A DNA stretch of 64,000 nucleotides from Arcticibacter sp041902385 (GCF_041902385.1 NZ_CP169244.1:124001-188000), one strand, 5' to 3'; shown: positions 28,865 to 40,000, counted from the first letter of the stretch. A program made the numbers and translations. Notes: a model not told the origin generated them from the letters alone.

Positions 28865-31168
28865 TTATAGTTCTGAGTAGGGGCGATCGGCCTTAGCAGT
28901 TCCCCATCCTGACGGCTTGCTGCCCATTTCTATCGTCATCCTTCCGCCGTTACTGATATCAGAATGAAGGATAAACGACCTGGTATAGGGTTTGCCGTTC
29001 AGGGTAATTCGCTGAATATATTTGTTCTCCTTCGAGTTATTCCTGACTTCTATCCTGAAGGTCTTCCCTCTTCCTACGGCAAGGCTGGCATCATTGATCA
29101 CCGGACTTCCGATAACATACATCCCATTAGTGGGGTTTACGGGGTAAAAACCAAGCGCAGAAAGCACATACCAGGCCGACATCTGCCCGACGTCTTCGTT
29201 TCCGCAAAGCCCGTCAAACTTATCTGTGTAAAGATGATCCATGATATGTCTTACCTTATCTGCTGTTTTCCATGGTTGCCCAACAAAGTTATAGAGATAG
29301 GAAATGTGGTGGCTGGGTTCATTCCCGTGTGCATACTGACCAATAAGTCCACTGATATCGGGAGAAGCGTGAGCGCCCAGATCGCCCTTTATGATGAAAA
29401 GTGAGTCTAGTTTTGAGGTAAAGGCCTCTTCTCCACCAAGCAGCTGGATCAATCCCTCCGGATGCTGCGGCACCAGCCAGGTGTACTGCCATGCATTTCC
29501 CTCAGTATAATCGTTCTTGCCATGTACAGATTCAAAAGGATTGAAGGGTGTACGCCACTCATTCTCAGAAAGACGTCCTCTGACAAAGCGGACCTGCTTG
29601 TTGAAGTAGTTTTTATAATAATGCCCGCGGCGGTTGAAGTACTCATAATCGTCCTTCTTTCCCATTTTTTTGGCTACCTGAGCAATCCCCCAGTCTGCAA
29701 TGGCATACTCCATACCCATCGCTACCGACTCGACCGTGCTATCCGCCGGAATGTAGCCGTACTTTTTCACGTACTTGAGTCCGCGCTCATCCAGCATGGC
29801 AGAATTCTCCATTGCTTCAAACGCCAGTTCCTTATCGAAACCATTGAAGCCTTTCATGCATGCGTCAGCCACGACAATGATACCCGGATTGCCCACCATA
29901 CAGTTCGTTTCGTTCCCCATCAGATGCCATACCGGAAGTTTACCCTGCTGCTTATAGATAGCGAGCATGGTATTGATCATGTCGTTCACCTTATCGGGCT
30001 GAAGGATGGTAAATAAAGGATGGGCTCCGCGATAGGTATCCCAAAGGGAGAAGGTAGTGAGGTTGGTAAAGGGCGCATTGCGGTACACTTTCTTATCGGT
30101 CCCGAGATAATCCCTGTTCGCGTCGTTAAAGTATGAGGGCGCGATCATGGTATGATAAAGGGCAGTGTAGAAGGTGCGCATGCGGGCAGGATCAGCGGCG
30201 TGAATAACTGCCCGGGAAAGTTCCTTGTTCCAGGCGGCGTCGGCCAACTGCCTGGTCTTTCCAAAGTTCCAGCCAGACAGTTCGGCTTTGAGGTTCATAG
30301 CAGCATTCTCAACACTTACCGGCGAGAGAGCCACCTTGACCAATACCACTTCCCCTTCTTTGGTACTGAAAGAGACCCGTCCAAAGACCTGCTTTGCCTT
30401 TAAGCTTGTGCCCGGCTTTTGAGCAGTGCTGTCTGCGAGGGAGAAACTCTTCATTGGCTTAGAAAACACCATCTTAAACCAGATCCTCTGGTCGACAGCC
30501 CAGCCGGAAGAAAAGCGGTACCCAATGAGAGTGGTATCGTTCACCTTCTCCAGGTGAGTCTCCATTGGCCTGTCCCAGCCAATCCCTTGTCGGAGGTCTA
30601 TGACAAATCCCGCGTTTTCAGACTTGGGAAAAGTGTAACGGTGAAAGCCGACCCGGGCAGTGGCGGTCAGTTCAGCCTTAATATTGTATCTTTTTAACTT
30701 GACGGAATAGTATCCCGGCCGGGCAGTCTCATCCTTGTGCGAGAACAGCGAAACATAGCCACTTTCCGGATCTTTGAGATTGCCTTTGGAAAACCTCACA
30801 TTGCCGGTGACGGGCATCAATGCAATATCGCCCAGATCGCCAATTCCCGTACCGCTGAGGTGCGTATGAGAAAACCCGACAATGGTAGAGTCGGAGTAGT
30901 GATATCCGGAGCACCAGTCCCACCCTTGCGAGAGGTTGACAGGACCGAGCTGAACCAGCCCGAAAGGGACGTTAGCCCCGAGGAAAACGTGTCCGTGAAA
31001 GCCAGTGCCAATGTATGGGTCGACATACTGGGTCAGATTATCAGCCTTCAGCGGCCCCGGCTTGTGCTGCTGCTTCCGTTGCGAAAAACCCGCCACTCCT
31101 ACTAGTGCCAGGGCCAAAGCCAAAACACCTTTCTTTAACCCGCCTGTTAGTAAATCCGTCGTTTGCAT
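28865..31168 (-). CDS. Glycoside hydrolase family 92 exo-alpha-mannosidase, secreted
   Basis: GH92 enzymes are calcium-dependent, inverting exo-alpha-mannosidases, the main bacterial tool for trimming high-mannose N-glycans. I start at MQTTDLLTGGLKK (767 aa), whose hydrophobic stretch VLALALALVGVAGFSQ is a signal peptide. A longer frame adds 22 unlikely residues. Family features: YVDPYIGTGFHGHVFLGANVPFG at the N terminus, SLWDTYRGAHPLFT, MGNETNC with the likely general acid Glu, and GNEDVGQMSAWYVLSALGFYP with the general-base region. Substrate linkage (alpha-1,2, -1,3 or -1,6) cannot be read. A 413-bp gap upstream suggests that transcription may restart here. Confidence 0.95.
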   Translation of the reverse strand: MQTTDLLTGGLKKGVLALALALVGVAGFSQRKQQHKPGPLKADNLTQYVDPYIGTGFHGHVFLGANVPFGLVQLGPVNLSQGWDWCSGYHYSDSTIVGFSHTHLSGTGIGDLGDIALMPVTGNVRFSKGNLKDPESGYVSLFSHKDETARPGYYSVKLKRYNIKAELTATARVGFHRYTFPKSENAGFVIDLRQGIGWDRPMETHLEKVNDTTLIGYRFSSGWAVDQRIWFKMVFSKPMKSFSLADSTAQKPGTSLKAKQVFGRVSFSTKEGEVVLVKVALSPVSVENAAMNLKAELSGWNFGKTRQLADAAWNKELSRAVIHAADPARMRTFYTALYHTMIAPSYFNDANRDYLGTDKKVYRNAPFTNLTTFSLWDTYRGAHPLFTILQPDKVNDMINTMLAIYKQQGKLPVWHLMGNETNCMVGNPGIIVVADACMKGFNGFDKELAFEAMENSAMLDERGLKYVKKYGYIPADSTVESVAMGMEYAIADWGIAQVAKKMGKKDDYEYFNRRGHYYKNYFNKQVRFVRGRLSENEWRTPFNPFESVHGKNDYTEGNAWQYTWLVPQHPEGLIQLLGGEEAFTSKLDSLFIIKGDLGAHASPDISGLIGQYAHGNEPSHHISYLYNFVGQPWKTADKVRHIMDHLYTDKFDGLCGNEDVGQMSAWYVLSALGFYPVNPTNGMYVIGSPVINDASLAVGRGKTFRIEVRNNSKENKYIQRITLNGKPYTRSFILHSDISNGGRMTIEMGSKPSGWGTAKADRPYSEL

Positions 31169-31581
31169 ATTTAGATTTTTGTGAAAGTTAATTCGTCTGT
31201 AAACGGACAAGAAGAACACTCGATCAACGTTCATCCCCGCATGCTGCGATTTTTTATTCCAGGTTGTGATACGCTGCTCATTAGTGCCTTCTATAAAAGT
31301 ACATTCATCTTTTTAAAGGCAACAAACAACATTCAAGCAATTTCATCTCCCTCGCGGAGGTGTGCCTTTTGAATATCTTTTGTTCAGTTAACTGCATTTT
31401 TGTTGAATTACATATTTATTTCTTTTAAGCCTTGAACATATATTGCTCTTCACACTTCCTTAGCAGAAGCAAAAACTGCTCAATGACCATTCATGCCGCC
31501 CTGCACATGTAACTCCTAACTGCTCTCTTTGCATTTGCTACTCAAATTTAGAGTCAGTTTTTGTAGTGTCTGACCGACGTT
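31169..31581. other. 413-bp gap upstream of GH92
   Basis: This is AT-rich and without a convincing gene on either strand. CAAATTTA at 31543-31550 is an exact minus-strand -7 match, but it lacks a -33 TTG at the right distance and is 375 bp from the GH92 start. AGCAG (31461-31465) and CTGCT (31475-31479) can form a small stem. The gap is the largest break in the downstream half of the PUL and probably holds the GH92-GH2-GH3 promoter. Confidence 0.4.
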
Positions 31582-32694
31582 TCAACCGCTCTGCCTCTCC
31601 CTCTGCCGGAGAGCCTTATTACTACTCCTCAACGCGTTCAGCACATCCTCTGTCACATCCCCAAACAACGATATACCTGCTGCTCCGTTTTTCATGGCGT
31701 ACTCCATGCCCGCCTGTATTTCCTGTGGGCTCTTAAAGTCTGGGATAAACAAACCGGCATACAAAGGAAACTTGCCATTCAGCCAATTTACACCTTCTGC
31801 TACGGCATCTCCAATCCAGCTAACGGGTTCTTTGTAAAAACCATGATAGATCATGGGGCAAACACCGCTCAGGTTCCAGTTAGTCCAGTCTTGCCTTACA
31901 TTTCGCCTGGCTACTTCGGGGGTCGGAAATACGGCAGCAGTGATATCCTTACGGTAACTCCTGGCTACCGCTGCAATAGAATTGACAATCTCAGTGATGG
32001 CCTGATAGCGGAAAAGACGCCAGGACAGGCTGGCCTCCGGATACTGTATGGAATCGATATCAATGCCTCTCCAGTCTTTAAACCGGGAGCGACATTGCTC
32101 GCAATAACAAAAGTCGTATTCGGGAAGCTCCCGGGTCTGCTCAATATGATAATTGCTCCATAAGTTTACAGGGAGAACAACATCGCAAAACCTGACATAG
32201 TCGAGGTGAATACCATCAACGTAATCTTTATCAAGAATGCTCCTGACATTGGAGAGCAGGTATTCCTTCACTTCCGGACGCGAGGGACATAGCCAGCGAT
32301 AATAATCAACATAGGGCGGATGATCAGCACAGGACTTGCCTGCCCTGCTGATGGCGTACCATTCGGGATGCACAGCCAATAGTTCCTTTTCTCCCCGGTT
32401 CATCGTCCACATCCAGCGGTGAGCCTCCAGGCCAGCGGCCTTTGCTGCTTTGAAGTGAAGGGGACTGTCGGCCTCGAAAAAGATCCCGCGCACACCGCTA
32501 TCGTAGTAGCTTTTGTAACGGGCAGACAAAGCACTGCCGGTGTCTTTCAAATCAGGATTTGTCCATACCCAATGCCTGGAGCTCTTCCTGGGAGGACCAG
32601 CTGCCAGTACCTCTCCCGCAGGTAATACGCTGGCAGCTGCACCTGCAATACAGGCCGACTTAAGAAAATTCCTTCTGCTGTTCATCGTTGTCAT
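31582..32694 (-). CDS. GH10-like (GHL10/DUF187-type) glycoside hydrolase, Tat-exported
   Basis: This is a 370-residue protein. The twin-arginine signal (NSRRNFLKSACIAGAAASVLPAGEVLA) implies export in folded form. The body is a TIM-barrel of the GHL10/DUF187 kind: GVRGIFFEADSP, HRWMWTMNRGE, CPSRPEVKEYLLSNVRSIL and the signature DGIHLDYVRF. A CEQCRSRFKDW stretch and SGVCPMIYHGFYKEP follow. The activity of the family is poorly known. The start overlaps the 3' end of the CBM9 gene by 26-35 bp in another frame, so the two are co-transcribed and probably translationally coupled. Confidence 0.85.
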   Translation of the reverse strand: MTTMNSRRNFLKSACIAGAAASVLPAGEVLAAGPPRKSSRHWVWTNPDLKDTGSALSARYKSYYDSGVRGIFFEADSPLHFKAAKAAGLEAHRWMWTMNRGEKELLAVHPEWYAISRAGKSCADHPPYVDYYRWLCPSRPEVKEYLLSNVRSILDKDYVDGIHLDYVRFCDVVLPVNLWSNYHIEQTRELPEYDFCYCEQCRSRFKDWRGIDIDSIQYPEASLSWRLFRYQAITEIVNSIAAVARSYRKDITAAVFPTPEVARRNVRQDWTNWNLSGVCPMIYHGFYKEPVSWIGDAVAEGVNWLNGKFPLYAGLFIPDFKSPQEIQAGMEYAMKNGAAGISLFGDVTEDVLNALRSSNKALRQRERQSG

Positions 32695-33781
32695 TTGTTA
32701 CCTGAACCAGGCCTTCTTCATTAATTTCTATGATGCGCCCGCTTTCTCCTTTTATCCGTGCGGAGAACTGAGTGCGCGAGGCGGCAAGCTTTATTATATT
32801 CGATCTGCCATCGATCTCAATTTTTTCATCTATGCCAAGCTCCTTCAGTGCCGGAGCGTACTTCTTGTTCTTCTCAAAATACTCTTTCTGCCTGTAATAA
32901 ACCAGCCAGAGGTATTTGCGCTGCTTCTCGGTGTAGGGCAGCTGAAAGGTTGCGCCCTGCTTCCTGCTAAAATGCAGATATCCCCAGCGCTCGGGGTAGT
33001 GCATGTTGACTACGCCCTGCGGAGACCAGACCCAGTTATGCTCAGGGAGCTCTTTGCCAGCAGCGTCCTTCTTTTTTCTATATTTTCCATCCTTCGCGTC
33101 ACAGTCCCATTCAACGCGCGAAAAGTTGATGCGCCATAATTCTCCTTCTTTCGGAACCTTCACGTCGTTACCGACAGTCACCGCCCTGAACGGCAAAGCC
33201 ATCTCAACAGTCCAGCCCTTGTCGGTGTCGTCACCCTTATTCAGCGTTCCCAGCACCTTCACTGCCGACTTCAATCCCGGAGCATTCCAGCTGAAAAGGG
33301 CGCCGGAGTTGTTCCGGTAGGGTTTCGAAAGAAAAAGATCAAAAATAGTGTTGAGGGCATTGACCTCAATCTCGAAGTACTGATGGGTGTTGTTATCAGG
33401 ATCAACGAAAACCTCGAAGTCGTTGTCGTGAAAAACAATATCATCTCTTTTCTTCAATCTGGCCCATACGTGCGGCTCCTCAAGCTGAGCGGCTATAAAA
33501 AGGCAGGAGTCGTTCCAGAGCATTTTAACCCTTGTGTTAAGAAAAGGTGCGGGCTTTTTGTCGCCCTCAATGTCGCGGAAAGGTGCTGACCAGGGCGCCT
33601 TGTTCCATACCGTATCATGAATGTCTCCGTCAATTGCAGGGGCCTGGGCAGAATAGGTACAAGTATAATGAGAGGGCTCAGTGAACAAATGTTCAAGTCC
33701 CTTGAATGAGGTTTGCGACCGCCCCTCCAAATGCAGCAAAACGAGCTGCAAAAAACAAAAGCAGATATATCGGTTAAACAT
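32660..33781 (-). CDS. Carbohydrate-binding family 9-like protein, secreted
   Basis: This 373-residue protein has a signal peptide (YICFCFLQLVLLHLEGRSQ) and a CBM9-like fold: APAIDGDIHDTVWNKAPWS, then NDSCLFIAAQLEEPHVWA, DNDFEVFVDPDNNTHQYFEIEVNALNTIFDL. These modules bind reducing-end or terminal sugars in xylanases. In Bacteroidota, stand-alone copies usually sit beside GHL10-like genes, as here. There is no recognisable catalytic motif. It begins 21 bp after the GH29 gene and overlaps the next gene. Confidence 0.85.
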   Translation of the reverse strand: MFNRYICFCFLQLVLLHLEGRSQTSFKGLEHLFTEPSHYTCTYSAQAPAIDGDIHDTVWNKAPWSAPFRDIEGDKKPAPFLNTRVKMLWNDSCLFIAAQLEEPHVWARLKKRDDIVFHDNDFEVFVDPDNNTHQYFEIEVNALNTIFDLFLSKPYRNNSGALFSWNAPGLKSAVKVLGTLNKGDDTDKGWTVEMALPFRAVTVGNDVKVPKEGELWRINFSRVEWDCDAKDGKYRKKKDAAGKELPEHNWVWSPQGVVNMHYPERWGYLHFSRKQGATFQLPYTEKQRKYLWLVYYRQKEYFEKNKKYAPALKELGIDEKIEIDGRSNIIKLAASRTQFSARIKGESGRIIEINEEGLVQVTNDNDEQQKEFS

Positions 33782-33802
33782 TACAATAATTTAGGCCGCC
33801 TT

Positions 33803-35239
33803 TCACCCTCCTTTATAAGCGAAGGCAAGTGCAGGAACTGACTTAGTTTTTTTAATTAAGGCAGATGGAAGCTCTACGGACACTTTTGATCCCCTGACAG
33901 ACCAACGCACGGAAGCTCCGGTCTGGAGAAGCGTCATTTTTGAGCCTTTGGCCGGAACGTTACCCGTCCACTCAACCGTCCCGGGCACAGCGGCTCCTTC
34001 TTCAGGACAAAAGATCGCGTACTTCGTCTTTGCATCTTTACTCCTTGTAAACCAGGTATTTCCATCCCTGTATTTGCCGGTAGTGCGGGTATTATACAGA
34101 GCACTGCCATTCTTAGCCGTCCAGCGGCCGATCTCCTCGAGACGGTCAACGGCTTCCTGAGGGAGCGTGCCATCAGCAGCAGGACCTACACCGAGAAGAA
34201 GACTGCCTCCTTTTGCCACCACCTCAACCAACGAATGAATCACCTTTGCGGCCGACTTATACTGATCGTCAGGAACAAATCCCCAGGCATTGCCCAACGT
34301 CATACAGCTTTCCCAGGGATGATCCAGCTGCTTTTCGGGAATCTTCTGCTCCGGGGTCTGGTAGTTCTCATAGGGACCATGTACAGTACGGTCGACTATC
34401 AATAATCCAGGCTGAGCTTCACGCGCCATGTGAGCAATTTTAGGCATGTCGATGTCCTGGCTCCAGGCTGGGATTGCGGCCCCCCATGATTTCACTTCCT
34501 CATTCACAGTCTCCAAAGGCCTTACCCATCCCCCATCGAGCCAGAGGATGTCAATGGAGCCATAGCCGTGCATCAGTTCGCTAATCTGATTAAAGGTGTA
34601 ATCCTTAAATTTATTCCAGCGCCAGGGGTGTTTACGGATATCGTAGTTATTGTTGCGGTCGGGTGTGGCGTACTTGGGCCACCAGTAGTACTCTGAATGC
34701 CAGTCCGGCTTAGAAAAATAAGCACCTATCATGAAGTCCTGTTTGCGGAAGGCGTCGAACACGTACTTTGCGACATCGGCCCGGGGGTTCCCTTTAAAAG
34801 GCCCTTTAGCAATGCTAAAATCCGTTTGCCTGGTATCAAACATACAGAAGCCATCATGGTGCTTGGTGGTAAATACCAGGTACTTCATGCCGGCATCTTT
34901 ACCAGCCTTCGCCCATTGCTCGGGGTTAAACTTCACAGGATTGAATTTCTGGCTTAATCCCCAGTACCACTTTTTAAAGTCATCGTACGACTGCGTACTG
35001 TCCCTTTCGATCCAGTCCTCAGAACAAAGTGCCCAGGACTCAATCATGCCTGGCACTGCGTACACCCCCCAGTGAATGATCATGCCGAACTTCTGGTCCT
35101 GCCACTTGTCGAGCTTTTGTTTGACGGCAGGGTCTGAAGGCCATTCGTAGGTGGAAGACTGAGGGTGGACGTTCTGCTGAGATCTCGCACCCAGGCAAAA
35201 AACGAAGAAAAACAGAGCTATAACATACCATTTCTTCAT
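33803..35239 (-). CDS. Alpha-L-fucosidase, GH29, secreted
   Basis: This retaining exo-fucosidase has 478 residues. It has a signal peptide (MKKWYVIALFFFVFCLGARSQ), the conserved KFGMIIHWGVYAVPG and TKHHDGFCMFDT (127-137) motifs, and the nucleophile Asp235 in ILWLDGGW. The acid/base is not conserved across GH29 and is not assigned. A beta-sandwich covers about the last 100 residues. It is the first gene after the SusCD pair, from which it is separated by a 14-bp-stem hairpin that may reduce its expression relative to susD. Confidence 0.94.
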   Translation of the reverse strand: MKKWYVIALFFFVFCLGARSQQNVHPQSSTYEWPSDPAVKQKLDKWQDQKFGMIIHWGVYAVPGMIESWALCSEDWIERDSTQSYDDFKKWYWGLSQKFNPVKFNPEQWAKAGKDAGMKYLVFTTKHHDGFCMFDTRQTDFSIAKGPFKGNPRADVAKYVFDAFRKQDFMIGAYFSKPDWHSEYYWWPKYATPDRNNNYDIRKHPWRWNKFKDYTFNQISELMHGYGSIDILWLDGGWVRPLETVNEEVKSWGAAIPAWSQDIDMPKIAHMAREAQPGLLIVDRTVHGPYENYQTPEQKIPEKQLDHPWESCMTLGNAWGFVPDDQYKSAAKVIHSLVEVVAKGGSLLLGVGPAADGTLPQEAVDRLEEIGRWTAKNGSALYNTRTTGKYRDGNTWFTRSKDAKTKYAIFCPEEGAAVPGTVEWTGNVPAKGSKMTLLQTGASVRWSVRGSKVSVELPSALIKKTKSVPALAFAYKGG

Positions 35240-35359
35240 ACATTAAAGTATTGCAATGCCATCGCTAAGTTAAACGATTTAGCAAGAAAATAGTGAGAAT
35301 ATAAATATTATTACAATCGCTAATGCAGTAAAGGGGGAGCCCTATTCCTCTGCAATTAA

Positions 35360-35399
35360 ATAACAAAGAAGGCAGTCAGAAAACAGCCTTCTTTGTTAT
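35360..35399 (-). terminator. Strong hairpin between susD and GH29, possible attenuator
   Basis: ATAACAAAGAAGGC (35360-35373) and GCCTTCTTTGTTAT (35386-35399) form a perfect 14-bp stem with a 12-nt loop, starting 9 nt past the susD stop. On the transcript it is followed by TTAATTG-type sequence, not a pure U-tract, so termination may be partial. Alternatively it could be an RNA-stabilising 3' end for susCD mRNA. Confidence 0.8.
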
Positions 35400-35408
35400 G
35401 TAGAATCT

Positions 35409-37006
35409 TTAGTTTACGTCCCAGAATATCTTCGTAGTCCGGGTGTCTTTAGCTTTGACAGCCTCATAATTATCGGAGTTGCCATTAACCTCGGAGCTAG
35501 GGTATAAAAGTCTGGTCGGAGGAGTAGTATAGCCAGTCTGCTTTCCTTCGGAAGGGAAGGTAAGCGCAGGATAGTTCGTTCTCCGGTATTCGGACCAGGC
35601 CTGTACGGACTGAAGCGAACCGAAATGTAACCATTTCTGGGTGATGATCATCTTCAATTTATCTGTAGTGGTACCGCTGAGGGCCACGCCGGGAGCGGCA
35701 ATGAACGTATTGACAGCGGCGGCCGATGGTGTCGGCTCAATTACTGCAGCGGATGTATTAATAGTATGAAGATAGAAGTAAAACGTGATCGATTGCCTTA
35801 CCGCAGTCTCGTATGCAACTCGTGCGTCAGCCTCGCTACCCCAGCGAAGATAGGCTTCAGCTTTGATAAAGTTAACTTCCGACGCGGTAATCACGATGCC
35901 AGGGAGAGCAGCATTCGTGAGGAAGGTGGTAGAGTCGACCACAGAATAGCGGCCCGTGGCCGCACCCTGCTGTGCCTCAGTAAGGGTGACAGGCATTGCC
36001 TTAAATTCGGTGTTATAGATTTTTTTCCCGCCTTCCGTATAAAAATACTTATCAAACAATACAGGGATCCTGGGATCGTTAGTTGGCAGCATGACTTTAT
36101 TGAGCATGTAATCAGGAGCATAGTAGCCGAGTCCCTCAGTATATGCATTGTTCAACGTAGCGGTATTAGTTGTGAGAGGCCGCAACAAAATGTCAGATGT
36201 AGCAGGATTATAAGATCCGTTATTATCACCGTCGACCAGCGGATAGGTTGCGGGGCTAGCCAGCATTTTAAGGATTTCTGTACGTGCTGTATTTTCATCG
36301 ACATTAGACGTGCGCATCAACAAGCGCAACCGAAGCGAATTGACATACCTTTGCCATTTGCTTACGTTTCCGCTGAGCAGGATGTCATACTTTTTAAACG
36401 CATCAGTAGTTGCAGCAGTTGCGAAGAAAGTATTGAGCTTGTCCAAGTCGGCAATAAATCCCTTGTATAAACTGACCTGATCGTCAAATGGCGCATTGAC
36501 GATGGTACTTGAAGTAGGCAGCGAGCCTGCCTTCGAAAAAGGGATATCGCCCCACATGTCCACCATTTTAGAAGCTTCATCAATCAGCACCACTTTTCCG
36601 GCCTGCATGAAGATATCCTGAGCCTGTTTCTCTGCCTCAGGGAGCTCGCCATAGGCTCGCTCCATAGCACGGTAAAGTCCTAAAACCCCTCCCCCGTTGC
36701 CTCCCGGCGAATAGAAGTCTGTCCAGTACTCCTGGGTGTAATTAGATGACTCCTTGTAGGACTCCGTGCCATTAGAAAATGTAGCGGTTTGCGCGTAAAC
36801 TGCCGGCTGGCCGAGCAGGAAAGTACGAACGTTCCAGTAAGATGGACGCACCCGGTCATTGTTTAGCATGGAGGTAAAGAACCCGGGTATACTCGACCGG
36901 GTCGTTTGCTCCGGATCATTGTATAGCTCTTCGAGCTTTTTTCGCAGGAACTGAATAAGGTTGCTGTAAACAGCATGACAGCTCCGATAAATATTTTCTT
37001 TTTCAT
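35409..37006 (-). CDS. SusD/RagB-family nutrient-binding outer membrane lipoprotein (one frameshift)
   Basis: SusD-like proteins form the lid of the SusC transporter and bind the glycan at the cell surface. The true start is at 37006: MKKKIFIGAVMLFTATLFSSC is a lipoprotein signal with the acylated Cys at 21. The frame breaks at the T6 run 36937-36942 (A6 on the coding strand). One extra A turns CEKSSKSY into CEKKLEELYNDPEQTT and joins the long downstream frame, giving 532 residues. Typical SusD features follow: helical TPR-like region, WGDIPFSKAG, VNSLRLRLLMRTS, and the C-terminal NYPALTFPS and TRLLYPSSEVNGN. It lies 20 bp after susC. Confidence 0.92.
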
Positions 37007-37026
37007 GTGATTGATCTGAATACTAC

Positions 37027-40000
37027 TTAAAATCTTGCATTAATTGAAAAACCAAATGTCCTGGACGCCGCTGTAGAACCTAAATCTATCCCTTGTGACC
37101 ACCATTTATTTCCGACCGCAGCTTCGGGATCAAAATTCTCAAGCGTTTTCCAAACGTAAAAGAGGTTCCTTCCAATTAACGAAACTCTCATCCCCTGAAA
37201 GCCTATCTTTGAATATACTTTAGAGGGAAGATTGTAACCAAGGGCTACTTCTCTCACTTTGATAAAGCTGTTATCGAACACTGCGCCCTTATCGTTCCAG
37301 GCATTCTTACCCCAGGTAAAGGTAGTAAGATAGTAGTCAGCGGCGTCAAGTACGACTGTGTTAGGGAGACCCGTCTTTTCATTTACCCCTGGTAAAACAA
37401 CACCGCTATCATAGGTTTGGCCTCTGAAAGTATACGGCACCCCTCCGTGTGCAGCGTCGCGGTATTGAAGAGTGTTCTCAAACATTCCGGCTCCTATCGC
37501 ATATTTTGTCGGCAGTGAAACCATCTGGCCACCAAAGCGATAGTCCATTAATACGTCTAAAGAAATGCCTTTATAAGTAAATGTATTAGAAAAACCGCCA
37601 ATTGCTTTTGGCATGATGTTCCCTGCCTTCACATATTCGTTAGTATTTATTATGTAATAACCATCGTCAGAAATTAGATTGTTACCCTCTTTATCTTTCG
37701 CGATCGAATATGCGTAAATATTACCAAGTTTCTGGCCGGGCTCGGCAGTTACGAGGACACCCTTCTCGTCTTCACTATAGAAGGTCAGATGAGGTATCCC
37801 GGTTGCAAGAGAATACACCTTGGATGTGTTGAACCCGATATTCAACCGTGCGTCCCAACGGAAAGCACCGGCTATAGGGGTGGCGTTAAGCGCAGCTTCA
37901 AATCCTTTGCTGCCAATCTTTCCTACGTTTATAATCTGCTTTGTTCCTCCCACCGACGGAGCCGTTTCGTAGCCGAGAATCTGGTTATTAACATGGTTAG
38001 TATAATAACTCAAATCCAAACCGAGGCGGTTGTTCCAGAAGCGCGTCTCCAGGCCAAACTCCGTTTCATACTTCTTTTCGGGTTCCAAAAGAAGGTTTCC
38101 ATAGCTGCTTTTGTAGGTGAGAGCCGGCACTGAGCCGTTCACCGTCTGTAGAGAATTCTGGGTGTAGAGTACGTTCCCTTCGTACATAGGAGGAGCATTA
38201 CCAACCACGCCGTATGAAGCCCTAATCTTACCGTAAGACAGGAAAGACGGCATAGCAAACGCGTCAGAAAACACGAAGCCGGAATTGACCGACGGATAAA
38301 AGTAGCTATGGTAATCAGGTGCGAGAGTAGAGGTGTATTCTTGTCTCGCAGTTCCTTCAAGGAACAGATAGTTCTTGTAAGACAGATTTAAAATACCGAG
38401 GTAGGCATACTTCAACATTTCCTTCCTCGTACCGGTCGTCGAGAGAGGCGCATAGCTGTTCGTCAAGCTGAACCAATTTTCTGTAACCAGGCCCTGCTGA
38501 GTTGAGGAAGACATGTCCTGGTATTTCTCGCGCCTGCCCTGAACACCGCCACTAAGAGAAAACTCCAGGTCGCTCGCCAATTTATTATTGTAAGTGACCA
38601 ATGCATCCCCATAAGCAATGCCATAATTTCCGGAAGTCATGGTAAAGCCACCGGTACTACCTCCATTTGCATTAAATATTACCGGCAGATCATTGTACTG
38701 CTGATTGGTAGACCGAATCCCGGTAAAATCGCTTCCGGCACGTCCTCTGAACCTCAGATGGTTTGCAATCTCCCAGTTAAGGGTTGCACTGGTAAGCAAA
38801 CGGTTTTCAGTTTCTTTGTACTGATTGCGTTTTTGCTGCCAGAAGAAGTCAAGCAAGTTAGTCGCTCTGATATTGTAACGGATGTACTCGTCCGAACGCT
38901 CCGGGTGATCATACGTGACGTATTTGTAGCCTTTAGATGTCTGATACTTCTCCTTCATCACTGACATATCTTCTGCCCGGCTAAAGAAGCCAGCGTAACT
39001 GCCTAATACCTGACCTAAAAGATAAGGGCGGTTTTTAGTGATCGTGTTGATATAAGAGACGACGATGTCTGTACTAACCTTGTCGCTTAACTTTACTGTA
39101 CTATTGAGGTTAAAGGTGTTTTTTTCGAGCTTATTGCCCGGCTGAGTACCATTGTAATCAAGCCGCGTTGCTGAAAACCGATAGTTGACTTTATCGGTCT
39201 GGTTTGACAGGGCCACATTTAGATTGGAGGAAGTCCCTGTTTCATACACCTGCTTGTAATTATCAGGCTGGGGAGAATAAGAGCGGATAGATCCATCCCA
39301 CCAGGTTACCTGCTGACCCTCCATCTTGGGACCAAACTGTCCATATGCGCGAAAATAGGGTCTCAAACCGCCATTTACGTTCTTATCACCGTCATGATAC
39401 CAACCTTCTGCATTTCCGGTAGCCGAGTAATTGGTTGCCTTATCATAGCCCGGACCATAAATATTCTGATACTTCGGGAGGAACGCTACATTCTCAACCA
39501 GACCAGTATAATTAAAGTCGACGCCCAACCCTCTTTCTTTGGATCCCTTCTTGGTAGTGATAACAATTACACCGCTGCCTGCATCTGAACCGTAAAGAGC
39601 CGTTGCACTCGCACCTTTTAATACAGTCAGACTTTCTATATCGTTTGGATTGATATCCAGAATCCCGTTTCCTCTGATGCGCTGGTCGCCCCAGTAATTG
39701 TTGTTATTAGCACCAGCAGCACCGTTCTGATTATCGTTCCTGATCATCACACCATCGACAACATAAAGTGGTTGCTGATCGTAATTCAGCGAGTTGACAC
39801 CTCTTATCTGAACACTAACAGCACTGCTCGCTCCACCGGGAGCGCTTTGAATCTTCACACCGGCAGCCTTACCGTACATTGCCGAAGCAAAGTTTGTGCT
39901 CCCTGCCTGGGTAAGCTCTTTTGCCGAAACCGTACTAACCGCATATCCAAGCGCCTTCGACTGCCGCTTAATACCCAATGACGTCACCACCACCTCCTTC

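Noticed and set aside
31543..31550. CAAATTTA as the GH92 promoter -7 element
   Set aside because: No -33 TTG at the right spacing, and it is 375 bp from the start codon.
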